Origin: an uncultured Sphingorhabdus sp.
GTDB taxonomy: Bacteria; Pseudomonadota; Alphaproteobacteria; Sphingomonadales; Sphingomonadaceae
Assembly (NCBI GenBank): GCA_947492905.1
Contig: CANLOL010000001.1
Span: forward strand, 2,086,578-2,150,577
DNA length: 64,000 nt
Direction: 5' to 3'
Part shown: positions 44,401-53,404 of the stretch, one piece after another
Numbering within the stretch: position 1 is the stretch's first letter
Layout: the number at the start of each line of letters is the position of its first letter
Made by a program: the position numbers and the translations under genes
Notes under the pieces: model-generated
The model's input: the letters and a program-made list of their open reading frames with translations, nothing else
Told to the model about the DNA's origin: nothing
The model's database searches: none

Positions 44401-44682
44401 TGTAAAATCCGGATTATCTGGATCGCCAATGACTATATTACGTAATCTTTGAAATCTTGGGCCTATTTCAACAATTTCATAATCAACGGCAACATCATAA
44501 TCTTTTAATTGATCGCGCAGCGCTCTATCCGCAATGGCAATACGCTGCGACCAAGCAAATAGAGCAAAGCCCAATATTATCAGCAACATCACGACCAAAA
44601 GCCAACGCTTTTTAAAACGTCGTCTTTCTATTATCGTTTCTGTTGAGGGGTTTTCTTGGTCCATGCCCTTAAAATGGAGCAT
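41482..44682 (-). CDS. ydbH: YdbH-like AsmA-family intermembrane lipid-transport protein
   Basis: A 1066-residue envelope protein. One N-terminal membrane helix (WLLVVMLLIILGFALFAWS, about residues 29-47) anchors it in the inner membrane. The remainder is a long beta-rich AsmA-like groove that spans the periplasm. The C-terminal region shows the YdbH features DAEGGRIVGGSLVSTSGGNF, VRLTGLKQGAG and the closing DLLYLVEGVGDPDATLRRYAP. The neighbours YnbE and YdbL confirm the identity. In E. coli YdbH is one of three partly redundant phospholipid transporters with YhdP and TamB. An internal ATG at 44664 is an alternative start. Confidence 0.88.
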   Translation of the reverse strand: MLHFKGMDQENPSTETIIERRRFKKRWLLVVMLLIILGFALFAWSQRIAIADRALRDQLKDYDVAVDYEIVEIGPRFQRLRNIVIGDPDNPDFTAKEVDVDLKINLAGAVLRTIWVRGGYLRGSYKEGELSFGELDSLLASDDDTPFEFPDMALDIANSKMQLDSDWGVIGIGLTGRGHLQRNFNGALAVKSNELNFNDCILKNSRYAGQIKISNQQPSLDGWITNEDIACDAGRITGTSIATELSLSKDFERWRGNADIVLDNAKLGNAANEDIALRALEANIGFSGNIKRTDLQYELQKTAFFASGIAINDVQTQGEARLAISEDGYNIAALGNAAITGASADRSTIDTLRSYRNIADNSPIAPLLRIWAPALADSAANFSVTMGYDVALGDTVNNQNNIVLDNVKLASISGARVSLSNIITFEKDSQVADWRIKSPVGFAVRGGNLPSLTANIQQGRGDNWSGEIEMPAYTAGNALLALNDMKFQGSLSGSWSFSGSTLMSGAIPSGRVERLSLPIDGQWNPNGGFEFLKGCKNIAFASLQASDLRLQNQNIEICPNGRNSIISSGANGIEVAGQTQSFSAVATLGQSPLSVQSDAIIFSLKDGLVASDVTAAIGESDNLTSFTMRQLTADFGAQAFSGTVQDGTAKIGAVPLDMDGAQLNWIFEDNILSATGSLDVRDAEQVDRFEPVNIPDLMLSLENGEIAALASIEEPNTKRKLADVDLKHILSNATGRALFSVDNLMFDDELQPEQLTNIVLGVVANVQGAINGDGQIVWDGNAVKSTGKFSTQGLDLAAAFGPVQGLSGEITLTDLLNFESDDRQILTLASVNPGVEVTDGRISYQLLPGQKIQIYGGSWPFSGGRLVLEPTIWDLAEDVERRLTFEVTGMDAGVFLSQFEFASLSATGFFNGRLPMVFDAEGGRIVGGSLVSTSGGNFSYTDDLTDYDLSAFGNYAFDSLKSIDYETLTVDMDGNIDGEIITGVRLTGLKQGAGANKNFITKQLAKIPLEFNVKIEASFLDLLYLVEGVGDPDATLRRYAPNLLVNEYTVSKNEQPVQPSESKDSP

Positions 44683-44819
44683 AATAATCTAGGTTGCAAT
44701 CAACTTCTTAACAAATATTGATATTATACATATTGCAAAAGCCATTCATTCAGCCCAATAATATCCATTACATCGCGATATATTGCAAATCGAACGATAT
44801 TGAATTGAGGGCTAATATT

Positions 44820-45575
44820 ATGAGCAGGAATTTATTTGGTGAAGATAAATCCGTTCAAAATAGCGATGACAGCAGTACATCTAAAGAAACTCATAAAAAG
44901 CCTGTAAATGATGCATCTGGCCACCGTGCAAGGCTGCGGCAAAGATTATTAGATCAAGGCGGCGATGCATTATTAGACCATGAATTGATCGAATATTTAT
45001 TGGCCCTAGCCATTCCTAGACGCGACACAAAACCTCTCGCAAAGCAATTATTAGCGCATTATGGCGGATTATCTGCTTTACTTACGGCTGACCCGCAAAA
45101 CCTAAGCCGCCAAAAAGGCATGGGTGATACGAGCATAGCGGCTCTTAAAATTGTGCAAGCGGCGGCATTACGGTTGATTAGCGAACCTGTAAGACAGCAA
45201 CCCATATTATCTTCTTGGCAGTCATTATTAGATTATTTACGCGCCGATATGGCGCATTTGACGACAGAACGGGTGCGCATATTATTTCTTAACAGCAAAA
45301 ATATGCTTATCCGCGATGAGGTGACGAGCGAAGGCTCGGTTGATCAAGCGGCCATTTATGTGCGCGAAGTCATTCGCCGCGCAATAGACCTTGGTGCCGC
45401 ATCCATAATATTGGTACATAACCACCCAAGCGGCGATAGCGCACCAAGCCGTCAGGACATACAATTAACCCGCGAAGTTATAGATGCTGGTAAAAAAATG
45501 GGTATAGCAGTACATGACCATATCATCATTGGCAAAGATGGACATAGCTCTATGCGCGGTGCTGGATTAATTTAG
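44820..45575 (+). CDS. radC: RadC family JAB-domain protein
   Basis: 251 residues from the ATG at 44820, preceded by GAGG; a longer in-frame extension to 44718 has no ribosome binding site and unlikely sequence. The N-terminal part has the UPF0758 helix-hairpin-helix (DHELIEYLLALAIPRRDTKP, YGGLSALLTADPQNL). The C-terminal JAB/MPN domain has the metal motif HNHPSGDSAPSRQD (HxH followed by S and D) and VHDHIIIG. RadC is conserved, but its biochemical function is not settled despite the historical DNA-repair name. Confidence 0.93.
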   Translation: MSRNLFGEDKSVQNSDDSSTSKETHKKPVNDASGHRARLRQRLLDQGGDALLDHELIEYLLALAIPRRDTKPLAKQLLAHYGGLSALLTADPQNLSRQKGMGDTSIAALKIVQAAALRLISEPVRQQPILSSWQSLLDYLRADMAHLTTERVRILFLNSKNMLIRDEVTSEGSVDQAAIYVREVIRRAIDLGAASIILVHNHPSGDSAPSRQDIQLTREVIDAGKKMGIAVHDHIIIGKDGHSSMRGAGLI

Positions 45576-45696
45576 AGATTATAACCCGCCGTGTTGAAGC
45601 CCGCCATGCTTCCTGCTAGCGGATGCTGTAATTTATCATCACTGATTCTCTGCTTAATTTAAGCCTGAATTTAGCTAAACAAAAGAAAGCATTCTC

Positions 45697-47007
45697 ATGG
45701 TCCCACGTTATTCCCGCCCCGATATGGTAGCTATTTGGGAACCCGAAAATAAATTTCGTATTTGGTTTGAAATAGAAGCCCATGCCACCGACAAATTGGC
45801 GCAATTGGGCGTTGTCCCGCAAAGCGCGGCTGATGCGCTATGGGATTGGTGGAAAACAAATCCTAAAATTGATGTCCCTGCTATTGATGCTATCGAAGCG
45901 GTTACCAAACATGACGTAATAGCATTTTTAACATGGGTTGCTGAAAATGTTGGTGATGAATCCCGTTTCATGCACCAAGGAATGACATCATCTGATGTGC
46001 TTGATACTTGCCTTGCAGTTCAGCTTACGCAAGCTACTGATTTGCTGATTGCTGATATGGATAAATTGCTCGAAGCTATTAAAAAACGCGCTTTTGAGCA
46101 TAAATTAACCCCAACTATTGGCCGCAGTCACGGCATTCATGCCGAACCGGTAACTTTTGGTATGAAGCTTGCGCAAGCCTATGCCGAATTAGAGCGCGGT
46201 CGTGAGCGGCTCATTGCAGGGCGAAAAGAAATTGCTACATGCGCTATATCTGGGGCCGTAGGCACATTTGCGAATATAGACCCATCTGTCGAAGCCTATG
46301 TCGCAGAAAAATTAGGCCTAGAGATAGAGCCTGTATCGACCCAAGTCATTCCGCGTGATCGTCATGCTATGTATTTTGCAATACTTGGCGTTATAGCATC
46401 CTCAATCGAACGTTTGGCCGTTGAAGTACGCCATTTGCAGCGCACCGAGGTATTAGAAGCCGAAGAATATTTCTCTCCGGGGCAAAAAGGCTCATCCGCC
46501 ATGCCGCACAAACGCAACCCTATTTTGACCGAAAACCTTACCGGCCTTGCTCGCATGGTGCGCAGCGCAGTTACCCCTGCAATGGAAAATGTCGCATTGT
46601 GGCATGAGCGCGATATATCCCATAGTTCGGTTGAGCGCATGATTGGCCCTGATGCTACCATCACTCTGGATTTTGCATTAGGCCGTATCACAGGCGTTAT
46701 GGATAAATTGCTTATCTATCCAGAGCGCATGCAGAAGAATCTCGACCGTATGGGTGGTTTGGTTCATTCTCAGCGCGTTTTACTGGCTCTCACCCAATCG
46801 GGTATCAGTCGCGAAGATAGCTATCGCATCGTTCAGCGTAATGCCATGAAAGTATGGGAGAGTGATGGTCAATTATCATTGCTTGAATTGCTAAAGGCCG
46901 ATGAAATGGTCAGCGCAAAATTATCCGATAGTGAATTGGAAGAACGCTTTAATTTGGATTATCATTTCAAAAATATTGATGTCATCTTTGATCGCGTTTT
47001 TGGATAA
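45697..47007 (+). CDS. purB: Adenylosuccinate lyase
   Basis: Two steps of purine synthesis: fumarate release from SAICAR and from adenylosuccinate. It is 436 residues, the Bacillus-type length. It begins MVPRYSRPDMVAIWEPENKF. The catalytic His regions are EAVTKHDVIAFLTWVAENVG and IGRSHGIHAEPVTFG. The fumarase/lyase signature with the flexible catalytic serine is GQKGSSAMPHKRNPI. WHERDISHSSVERMIGPDA follows. It is the first gene of a run through lapA-like, pyrF and the trp genes. Confidence 0.97.
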   Translation: MVPRYSRPDMVAIWEPENKFRIWFEIEAHATDKLAQLGVVPQSAADALWDWWKTNPKIDVPAIDAIEAVTKHDVIAFLTWVAENVGDESRFMHQGMTSSDVLDTCLAVQLTQATDLLIADMDKLLEAIKKRAFEHKLTPTIGRSHGIHAEPVTFGMKLAQAYAELERGRERLIAGRKEIATCAISGAVGTFANIDPSVEAYVAEKLGLEIEPVSTQVIPRDRHAMYFAILGVIASSIERLAVEVRHLQRTEVLEAEEYFSPGQKGSSAMPHKRNPILTENLTGLARMVRSAVTPAMENVALWHERDISHSSVERMIGPDATITLDFALGRITGVMDKLLIYPERMQKNLDRMGGLVHSQRVLLALTQSGISREDSYRIVQRNAMKVWESDGQLSLLELLKADEMVSAKLSDSELEERFNLDYHFKNIDVIFDRVFG

Positions 47008-47071
47008 GTGCTATATTTCTGCTAATGTCTCCGCTAAGCTACATTATGTTACATAAGCAGTAAGGAAGATA

Positions 47072-47395
47072 ATGAGATTTTTGCAAATATTATTCTGGGT
47101 GATTTTACTTGTTCTCATCATCATATTCTCTGCCAATAATTGGACACCAATCACCATATCTATATGGGGCGGATTATTAGTAGATACCAAATTACCCGTT
47201 TTAGTGGTTGGCAGCTTCCTTATTGGTTTTCTGCCGCTTTATTTCTGGCATCGTGTTACAAAATGGCGATTGAACCGCAAATTTAATAAAGTGCAAAATG
47301 CACCGCGAAACCCGCCGCTCAATATCAATGATGTTCCAAAACCAAGCGGCGGCATATCGCCTTTAGAACCAAAAACTCCCTTAGAAAGCGAATGA
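47072..47395 (+). CDS. lapA: LapA domain (DUF1049) membrane protein
   Basis: 107 residues with two membrane helices: FLQILFWVILLVLIIIFSAN near the N-terminus and LPVLVVGSFLIGFLPLYFWH at about residues 44-63. A basic cytoplasmic stretch (KWRLNRKFNKV) and a Pro-rich tail follow. The NWTPITISIWGG segment is typical of LapA/DUF1049. In E. coli LapA (YciS) works with LapB in LPS assembly; whether that holds here is unknown. It lies one base before pyrF and has an AAGGAAG site before its ATG. Confidence 0.8.
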   Translation: MRFLQILFWVILLVLIIIFSANNWTPITISIWGGLLVDTKLPVLVVGSFLIGFLPLYFWHRVTKWRLNRKFNKVQNAPRNPPLNINDVPKPSGGISPLEPKTPLESE

Positions 47396-47396
47396 T

Positions 47397-48071
47397 ATGA
47401 GCAACCCTATTTTTGTCGCTGTTGATACGCCTTATTTGGATAATGCCATCACATTGGCGAAAAAGGTTAAAGGTCATGTCGGCGGCATCAAACTGGGTCT
47501 CGAATTTTTCTGCGCTAATGGCCATCATGGCGTGCATGAAGTCGCCAAAATAGGGCTTCCTATCTTCCTTGATCTTAAGCTGCATGATATTCCCAATACC
47601 GTTGCCAAAGCCATGCACGCGATCAATATATTAGAACCCGCAGTCGTTACGATCCATGCAAGCGGCGGCAGAGCGATGATGGAAGATGCAAAAGCAGCAG
47701 CGGGCAAAAACACCAAAGTCGTTGGCGTTACAATTTTAACCAGCCTGAACGATCATGACTTGGGCCGTATCGGTATGGAAAATAATGCTGGGGCGCAGGT
47801 CGAAAGACTAGCGGATTTAGCCGCTGAGTCTGGATTGGATGGCATAGTATGCTCTGGCCAAGAAGTTAAAGCGGCACATGAGCGCTGGAAAAATGGATAT
47901 TTTGTCGTTCCGGGTATTCGCCCAAGCGGCGGCAAGGTTGGCGATCAAAAACGCGTTGTTACGCCGCGCCAAGCCATGGATTATGGCGCATCAATGCTCG
48001 TTATAGGCAGACCCATTACGCAAGCTCCTGATCCCGATCAAGCCGCACGCGATATTGATTCAACTTTGTAA
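47397..48071 (+). CDS. pyrF: Orotidine 5'-phosphate decarboxylase
   Basis: Last step of UMP synthesis. It is 224 residues, typical. The catalytic charge network is LDLKLHDIPNTVAKA (Asp-x-Lys-x-x-Asp), and the phosphate-binding end has VVPGIRPSGGKVGDQKRV. It begins PIFVAVDTPYLDNAITLAKKV. It is placed between the LapA-like gene and trpF, as in many alphaproteobacteria. Confidence 0.97.
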   Translation: MSNPIFVAVDTPYLDNAITLAKKVKGHVGGIKLGLEFFCANGHHGVHEVAKIGLPIFLDLKLHDIPNTVAKAMHAINILEPAVVTIHASGGRAMMEDAKAAAGKNTKVVGVTILTSLNDHDLGRIGMENNAGAQVERLADLAAESGLDGIVCSGQEVKAAHERWKNGYFVVPGIRPSGGKVGDQKRVVTPRQAMDYGASMLVIGRPITQAPDPDQAARDIDSTL

Positions 48072-48096
48072 TGATGCAGATTAATAGAAACCACAT

Positions 48097-48735
48097 ATGA
48101 GCAATCAAACAAAAATTAAAATATGCGGCATAAGCACCATTGAAACTATGCAAGCGGCGGCTGATGCTGGGGCAGATTATATCGGCCTAGTCCATTTTGA
48201 AAAAAGCCCGCGTCATGTCTCTTTCGAACAAGCAGCGGAAATCCGCAGGCATGCGCCAGGCGCGCTTAAAATTGTAGTGCTTTTGGTCAATGCATCGCCC
48301 ACTATAACCGCCAATGCCCTGACCATAGTTAAGCCCGATGTGTTGCAATTTCATGGCAGCGAGACGCCCGAATGGATAAAATTGGTCAAAGAAAAAACCA
48401 AAACAGAGGTCTGGAAAGCGCTTGGTGTGCGAGATCGGCACAGCCTGATGAACAGCGCTAGGTACAATGGCATTGTCGATCGTCTATTATTTGATGCGCC
48501 CGCAAAGGCGCTACCTGGCGGCACAGGTACGAGCTTTGATTGGGAATTATTGCGCACGCATGAGCACGCTATTGACTGGGGCTTAGCTGGTGGATTGGAT
48601 CCCGATAATGTTGCGCAAGCATTGGCGGAAACAAATGCGCCCTTGGTCGATACATCCTCTGGTGTAGAGAGCGCAGCTGGTGTAAAGGATATGGACAAAA
48701 TCGCGCGATTCTGCCAAGCGGTTAGAAATATATAA
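48097..48735 (+). CDS. trpF: Phosphoribosylanthranilate isomerase
   Basis: Third step of tryptophan synthesis. It is 212 residues, a single TIM barrel. The catalytic cysteine lies in [14 protein letters not shown] (Cys10). [18 protein letters not shown] is the phosphate and substrate loop, and the catalytic Asp is in [15 protein letters not shown]. The barrel end reads [14 protein letters not shown] and [15 protein letters not shown]. Directly upstream of trpB in the conserved trpFBA order. Confidence 0.97.
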   Translation: MSNQTKIKICGISTIETMQAAADAGADYIGLVHFEKSPRHVSFEQAAEIRRHAPGALKIVVLLVNASPTITANALTIVKPDVLQFHGSETPEWIKLVKEKTKTEVWKALGVRDRHSLMNSARYNGIVDRLLFDAPAKALPGGTGTSFDWELLRTHEHAIDWGLAGGLDPDNVAQALAETNAPLVDTSSGVESAAGVKDMDKIARFCQAVRNI

Positions 48736-48779
48736 CCCCCCACTGCCCTCTCACTGCCCCCTCAAAAGGCCATGAAATT

Positions 48780-50012
48780 ATGAACGATCAAGCCAATAGT
48801 TTTAAAAATCAACCTGATGAGCGCGGGCATTTTGGGCAATTTGGTGGGCGCTATGTTGCCGAAACTTTAATGCCGCTTATTCTCGATTTGGAAAAAGAAT
48901 ATCGTGCAGCGCAAAACGACCCTGAATTTGCAGCGCAATTTGATGATTTATTGACTAATTATGTTGGGCGTCCTTCGCCGCTATATTATGCACAAGGGTT
49001 AACCGAGGAACTGCGTAAAACAGCCCCCGAAGGTAAAGGCGCACAAATATGGTTTAAGCGCGATGAATTAAACCATACAGGCGCGCATAAAATCAACAAT
49101 TGCATAGGCCAAATATTGCTCGCAATGCGCATGGGTAAAACCCGCATCATTGCTGAAACAGGGGCAGGTCAGCATGGCGTTGCTACTGCAACAGTTTGCG
49201 CTCGCTTTGGATTGCCATGTTATATTTATATGGGCAGCAAAGACATTGAACGCCAAGCGCCCAATATGTTCCGCATGAAATTATTAGGCGCGCAGGTCAT
49301 CCCCGTAGAGAGCGGCACAGGAACGCTAAAAGATGCTATGAATGAAGCGCTGAGGGATTGGGTCGCCAATGTTGACGATACATTTTATATCATAGGTACA
49401 GCCGCTGGGCCGCACCCATATCCAGAACTTGTTCGTGATTTTCAAAGCGTAATCGGCAAAGAAGCGCGCGCGCAAATGTTAGATCGTATCAACCGCCTTC
49501 CCGATATGTTAGTCGCGGCCATTGGCGGCGGTAGCAATGCCATTGGTTTATTTCATCCATTTTTGGATGATAAAGACGTGGAAATGCTCGGCGTAGAAGC
49601 CGCTGGTCATGGCCTTGATAAGGAACATGCAGCATCATTATCGGGCGGAAAACCGGGTATTTTGCATGGTAATAAAACCTATTTGCTCCAAGATGAAGAT
49701 GGTCAAATCGATGAAGCGCACAGCATTTCAGCGGGCCTTGATTATCCGGGTATTGGGCCAGAGCATAGCTGGCTCAAAGAAAGCGGGCGCGTGCGTTATG
49801 ACAGCGTAACCGATACAGAAGCTCTAGACGCATTCCAATTGCTATGCCGCACAGAAGGCATTATCCCAGCGCTAGAGCCTTCTCACGCCATTGCGGCCGT
49901 TGCGCGCGAAGCGGTGAAAATGGATCAAGACAAAATCATCCTTGCTAATCTATGTGGCCGCGGTGATAAAGATATATTCACAGTAGCAGAGGCATTAGGG
50001 ACCGAGATATAA
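48780..50012 (+). CDS. trpB: Tryptophan synthase beta chain
   Basis: Joins indole and serine to tryptophan. It is 410 residues. The PLP lysine is Lys104 in [25 protein letters not shown] opens the protein, [19 protein letters not shown] follows, and the phosphate loop is [15 protein letters not shown]. The monovalent-cation and C-terminal region has [15 protein letters not shown] and [13 protein letters not shown]. The Asp/Glu catalytic pair fits the TrpB1 type, so it should pair with the TrpA below. Confidence 0.98.
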   Translation: MNDQANSFKNQPDERGHFGQFGGRYVAETLMPLILDLEKEYRAAQNDPEFAAQFDDLLTNYVGRPSPLYYAQGLTEELRKTAPEGKGAQIWFKRDELNHTGAHKINNCIGQILLAMRMGKTRIIAETGAGQHGVATATVCARFGLPCYIYMGSKDIERQAPNMFRMKLLGAQVIPVESGTGTLKDAMNEALRDWVANVDDTFYIIGTAAGPHPYPELVRDFQSVIGKEARAQMLDRINRLPDMLVAAIGGGSNAIGLFHPFLDDKDVEMLGVEAAGHGLDKEHAASLSGGKPGILHGNKTYLLQDEDGQIDEAHSISAGLDYPGIGPEHSWLKESGRVRYDSVTDTEALDAFQLLCRTEGIIPALEPSHAIAAVAREAVKMDQDKIILANLCGRGDKDIFTVAEALGTEI

Positions 50013-50035
50013 GAATAGCCGAAAAGGAGAAGCTT

Positions 50036-50230
50036 ATGAATATCAGCAATTTTATAGCTATGCTCGCGGGAGGTATCCTGCTTGTAATGATTTGCATATT
50101 CTTGGACAGGCTTCTCTATTGGCCTTGGCTCGCGCAACATCTTGCGAATGATAGAACGCAAACACTTACTATCGCATTTTTCATAGGTGCAATATTATCA
50201 GGATTGCTGAGTATTAGAAATAATCGTTAA
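50036..50230 (+). CDS. Small two-helix membrane protein between trpB and trpA
   Basis: A 64-residue protein I do not recognise. Two hydrophobic segments (NFIAMLAGGILLVMICIFL and LTIAFFIGAILSGLLSI) flank a short loop with RLLYWPWLAQHLANDR. A strong AAGGAG ribosome binding site lies 6 bases before the ATG, which argues for a real gene. It is in line with trpB (23 bp after) and trpA (124 bp before). No cysteine-rich, catalytic or leader-peptide features (no Trp codon run) are seen. Confidence 0.7.
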   Translation: MNISNFIAMLAGGILLVMICIFLDRLLYWPWLAQHLANDRTQTLTIAFFIGAILSGLLSIRNNR

Positions 50231-50354
50231 GCCGCCTGAGGATAGCAATGACTTTATTAGACATAATTGCGTGACTCATATTATACACTGCATTATAGAC
50301 TGCTTAAATATCGGCGTATCACGTTTCATCCAACTCAAAAAATAAGACCCATAA

Positions 50355-51143
50355 ATGACCCGTTTATCAAACGCTTTTCCCGCAGATCGCGCTGCGCTTA
50401 TCACATTTATCACAGCTGGTGATCCTTCCGTTGAAGACACTCCCGCAATATTAGATGCCTTAGTAGAGGGCGGCGCAGATATTATCGAATTGGGCATGCC
50501 CTTTACCGATCCAATGGCCGATGGCCCAGCCATTCAAGCCGCCAATATCCGCAGCTTAACAGGCGGAACCAAAACCGCCGATGTGCTTAATATAGCAAAG
50601 GGATTTCGCGCAAGACATCCCAATGTACCGCTCATACTAATGGGCTATGCTAACCCCATGACAATACGCGGTGCAGACTGGTTTGCAGATGCTTGTGTAT
50701 CCAATGGCGTCGATGGCGTTATCTGTGTTGATATTCCTGTCGAAGAAGATGACAGCCTTGGTGATGCGCTGCGCAGCAATGAAATTGCTGTGGTTCGCCT
50801 CGCAACACCAACCACCGATGCAGCGCGTTTACCGACCATATTAAATAATGCGAGCGGCTTTCTCTATTATGTCAGTGTCGCCGGAATCACTGGCTTACAG
50901 CAGGCAGCGCAAGCTAGCATAGAAGAAGCGGTTAACCGATTAAAATCAGGCACAGACTTACCAGTAGCCGTTGGTTTTGGGGTACGCACTCCCGATCAAG
51001 CGGCCGACATTGCCCGTGTCGCCGATGGTGTGGTGGTTGGCAGCGCTATTGTGGAATTGGTCGAAAAATATGGCAAAGATGCTTACGCTCCCGTAAGAGA
51101 CTATATTGCTAGCTTAGCTTCTGCTATTGCAAGCGCCAGATAA
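50355..51143 (+). CDS. trpA: Tryptophan synthase alpha chain
   Basis: Cleaves indole-3-glycerol phosphate to indole, which is channelled to TrpB. It is 262 residues. The catalytic pair is Glu45 and Asp56 in IIELGMPFTDPMADGPAI. ITFITAGDPSVEDT opens the barrel. The phosphate-binding loops are YYVSVAGITGLQQAAQ, VAVGFGVRTPDQAADI and GVVVGSAIVELV. It lies between the small membrane protein and accD. Confidence 0.97.
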   Translation: MTRLSNAFPADRAALITFITAGDPSVEDTPAILDALVEGGADIIELGMPFTDPMADGPAIQAANIRSLTGGTKTADVLNIAKGFRARHPNVPLILMGYANPMTIRGADWFADACVSNGVDGVICVDIPVEEDDSLGDALRSNEIAVVRLATPTTDAARLPTILNNASGFLYYVSVAGITGLQQAAQASIEEAVNRLKSGTDLPVAVGFGVRTPDQAADIARVADGVVVGSAIVELVEKYGKDAYAPVRDYIASLASAIASAR

Positions 51144-51163
51144 GCAGTTTTGGAGAATAAGAC

Positions 51164-52018
51164 ATGAGCTGGGTAACGCGTGTTCGTAACGCACTTCCAT
51201 TTATCGCTAAGCGCGAAACAGCAGAGACTTTGTGGCACAAATGCAAAGGTTGTCATGCGATGATCTTCCTAAAAGAATATGAGGAAAATCAATCAGTCTG
51301 CCCAAAATGCGAACATCATGGCCGTATAGGCCCCAAAGCACGATTTGATGCTTTATTTGATGATGGAAAATATAGCGAACTTGACGTTCCTACCGTCAAT
51401 GAAGACCCGCTGAAATTCAAAGATCAGAAAAAATATACGGACCGCATTAAAGCGGCGCGCTCTGCCAATAATCGCCAAGATGCTCTGATAACGGCGCATG
51501 GCAAAATGGGCGGTCATAAAGCTGTTATCAGTGTGCAAGATTTTGCTTTCATGGGCGGATCTATGGGAATGGCCGTGGGAGAGGGTTTTGTAGCCGCAGT
51601 GCGCAAAGCTATTTCTCTTAAATCTCCTTATATTATCTTTACGGCTGCTGGCGGTGCTCGTATGCAAGAGGGTATTTTATCCTTGATGCAAATGCCGCGT
51701 TCGACCGCCGCAATCTCGATGTTGCGTGATGCTGGTTTGCCCTATATTGTGGTATTGACCGATCCTACAACGGGCGGTGTAACTGCTAGCTATGCAATGT
51801 TAGGTGATATACAAATTGCCGAACCTGATGCATTAATTGGATTTGCGGGGCAACGCGTAATTGAGCAGACTATCCGTGAAAAACTGCCAGAGGGATTTCA
51901 GCGTGCAGAATATCTTCTCGATCATGGCATGATTGATATGGTTGTGCATCGCAGTGAAATGCGCGACACATTGGTAAAAATGATCGAATTTACAATGGCT
52001 AGCAAAAAAGCGGCATAA
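51164..52018 (+). CDS. accD: Acetyl-CoA carboxylase carboxyltransferase beta subunit
   Basis: The beta half of the carboxyltransferase that makes malonyl-CoA for fatty-acid synthesis. It is 284 residues. The N-terminal zinc ribbon has Cys27, Cys30, Cys46 and Cys49 (CKGC and CPKC). The crotonase-like core shows [54 protein letters not shown] and [20 protein letters not shown]. It is followed by folC, as in E. coli and most alphaproteobacteria. Confidence 0.97.
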   Translation: MSWVTRVRNALPFIAKRETAETLWHKCKGCHAMIFLKEYEENQSVCPKCEHHGRIGPKARFDALFDDGKYSELDVPTVNEDPLKFKDQKKYTDRIKAARSANNRQDALITAHGKMGGHKAVISVQDFAFMGGSMGMAVGEGFVAAVRKAISLKSPYIIFTAAGGARMQEGILSLMQMPRSTAAISMLRDAGLPYIVVLTDPTTGGVTASYAMLGDIQIAEPDALIGFAGQRVIEQTIREKLPEGFQRAEYLLDHGMIDMVVHRSEMRDTLVKMIEFTMASKKAA

Positions 52019-52051
52019 TCCAGCGTAAAGCGCAAATCTCTGAGGCAATTT

Positions 52052-53389
52052 ATGGTAGATTTTGCGACTTCCAATCATGCTGCTGTTCAAAAGCAATTAG
52101 ACCGTATTAACGCCCTATCCCCTGGGCGCGATATATTGGGATTAGAGCGCATAGCGGCGCTGATGAGCGCTTTGGATAATCCGCATCAAAAGCTGCCGCC
52201 CGTTTTTCATGTTGCAGGAACCAATGGCAAAGGTTCTACCTGTGCTTTTTTGCGCGGTGCTATCGAAGCTGCGGGTAAAAGCGTACATGTCTATACCAGC
52301 CCGCATTTGGTGCGTTTCAATGAACGAATACGCATAGCTGGCACATTAATATCGGATGATTATTTAGCGGATATTTTATCTGAAACATTGGATGCTGCCG
52401 AGAAAAATTCACTCAACCCCAGTTTTTTTGAAGTAACAACAGCAGCCGCTTTCTTAGCGTTTTCCCGTAATCCAGCTGATGCGTGCATAGTTGAGGTCGG
52501 CCTTGGTGGTCGGCTTGATGCTACCAATATCATAGAGAAACCAACGGTTTGTGGTATCGCAAATCTGGGTATCGATCATGAAGGTTTTTTGCTGTCTGCT
52601 GAGGATGGCACGCCCGATGACCCCATGACCCGCATAGCATGGGAGAAAGCAGGAATTGCTAAAGCCAACACGCCTCTGATTGCTGGAAATTATAATGATA
52701 CCATGAATGACATTATCGCGGCGCAGGCTGATAAGGTCGGCGCATCTCTATCCGTCAAAAAACGCGATTGGGATGCTGCTGCGTACAAAGATCATATATA
52801 TTATAAAGATGAAAAGGATAAAATCACCCTGCCCTTGCCGCGTATGAATGGAGCGCATCAAATTGACAATGCAGCGCTTGCCATAGCTATGCTACGCCAT
52901 CAAAATAAGATTGATATTCCCACATCTGCTATTGCGGCTGCGATGGAATGGACGCATTGGCCAGCCCGTTTACAATTACTCAGCGCGGGGCCAATACAGG
53001 CCATTCAACCCAATGTAGATATTTGGCTAGATGGCGGACATAATGCCAATGCTGGCGAGGCTATTGCGCAGCATTTTGGCGATATAGACCATATTCACCT
53101 GATTATCGGGATGCTCTCTAATAAAAACCCTGCGGCGATCATTAAACCTCTTATTGATAAGATTAAATCAATAACTATCGTCCCCATATCAGGGCATGAA
53201 TATCATGATATAAATGCGTTTAAGGGTGCTTTGGAATTGTCATCTCAATCTATTTCAATCTGCGAAATGGATAGCGCACAAGAGGCTCTAAAATCTCTTG
53301 GCGATGATAATCATCACCCAATATTAATCACAGGATCGCTCTATCTTGCTGGCGAAATATTGGCCGCGAATGAGCAATATCCTGATTGA
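52052..53389 (+). CDS. folC: Folylpolyglutamate synthase / dihydrofolate synthase
   Basis: Adds glutamate to folates and to dihydropteroate. It is 445 residues. The ATP-binding loop is HVAGTNGKGSTCAFLRG (residues about 53-69). YTSPHLVRFNERIRI and GLGGRLDATNII are family signatures. DHEGFLLSAEDG and AWEKAGIAKANTPLI complete the substrate site. The Mur-ligase-like C-terminal domain ends with DPHN-type WLDGGHNANAG and ITGSLYLAGEIL. It is the last gene of the purB-to-folC run and convergent with the permease gene. Confidence 0.95.
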   Translation: MVDFATSNHAAVQKQLDRINALSPGRDILGLERIAALMSALDNPHQKLPPVFHVAGTNGKGSTCAFLRGAIEAAGKSVHVYTSPHLVRFNERIRIAGTLISDDYLADILSETLDAAEKNSLNPSFFEVTTAAAFLAFSRNPADACIVEVGLGGRLDATNIIEKPTVCGIANLGIDHEGFLLSAEDGTPDDPMTRIAWEKAGIAKANTPLIAGNYNDTMNDIIAAQADKVGASLSVKKRDWDAAAYKDHIYYKDEKDKITLPLPRMNGAHQIDNAALAIAMLRHQNKIDIPTSAIAAAMEWTHWPARLQLLSAGPIQAIQPNVDIWLDGGHNANAGEAIAQHFGDIDHIHLIIGMLSNKNPAAIIKPLIDKIKSITIVPISGHEYHDINAFKGALELSSQSISICEMDSAQEALKSLGDDNHHPILITGSLYLAGEILAANEQYPD

Positions 53390-53404
53390 TTATAAATTGA
53401 CCGA

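Noticed and set aside
50036-50230. trp leader peptide or attenuator
   Set aside because: The product has few Trp residues, no run of Trp codons and no alternative hairpins with a T-run before trpA.
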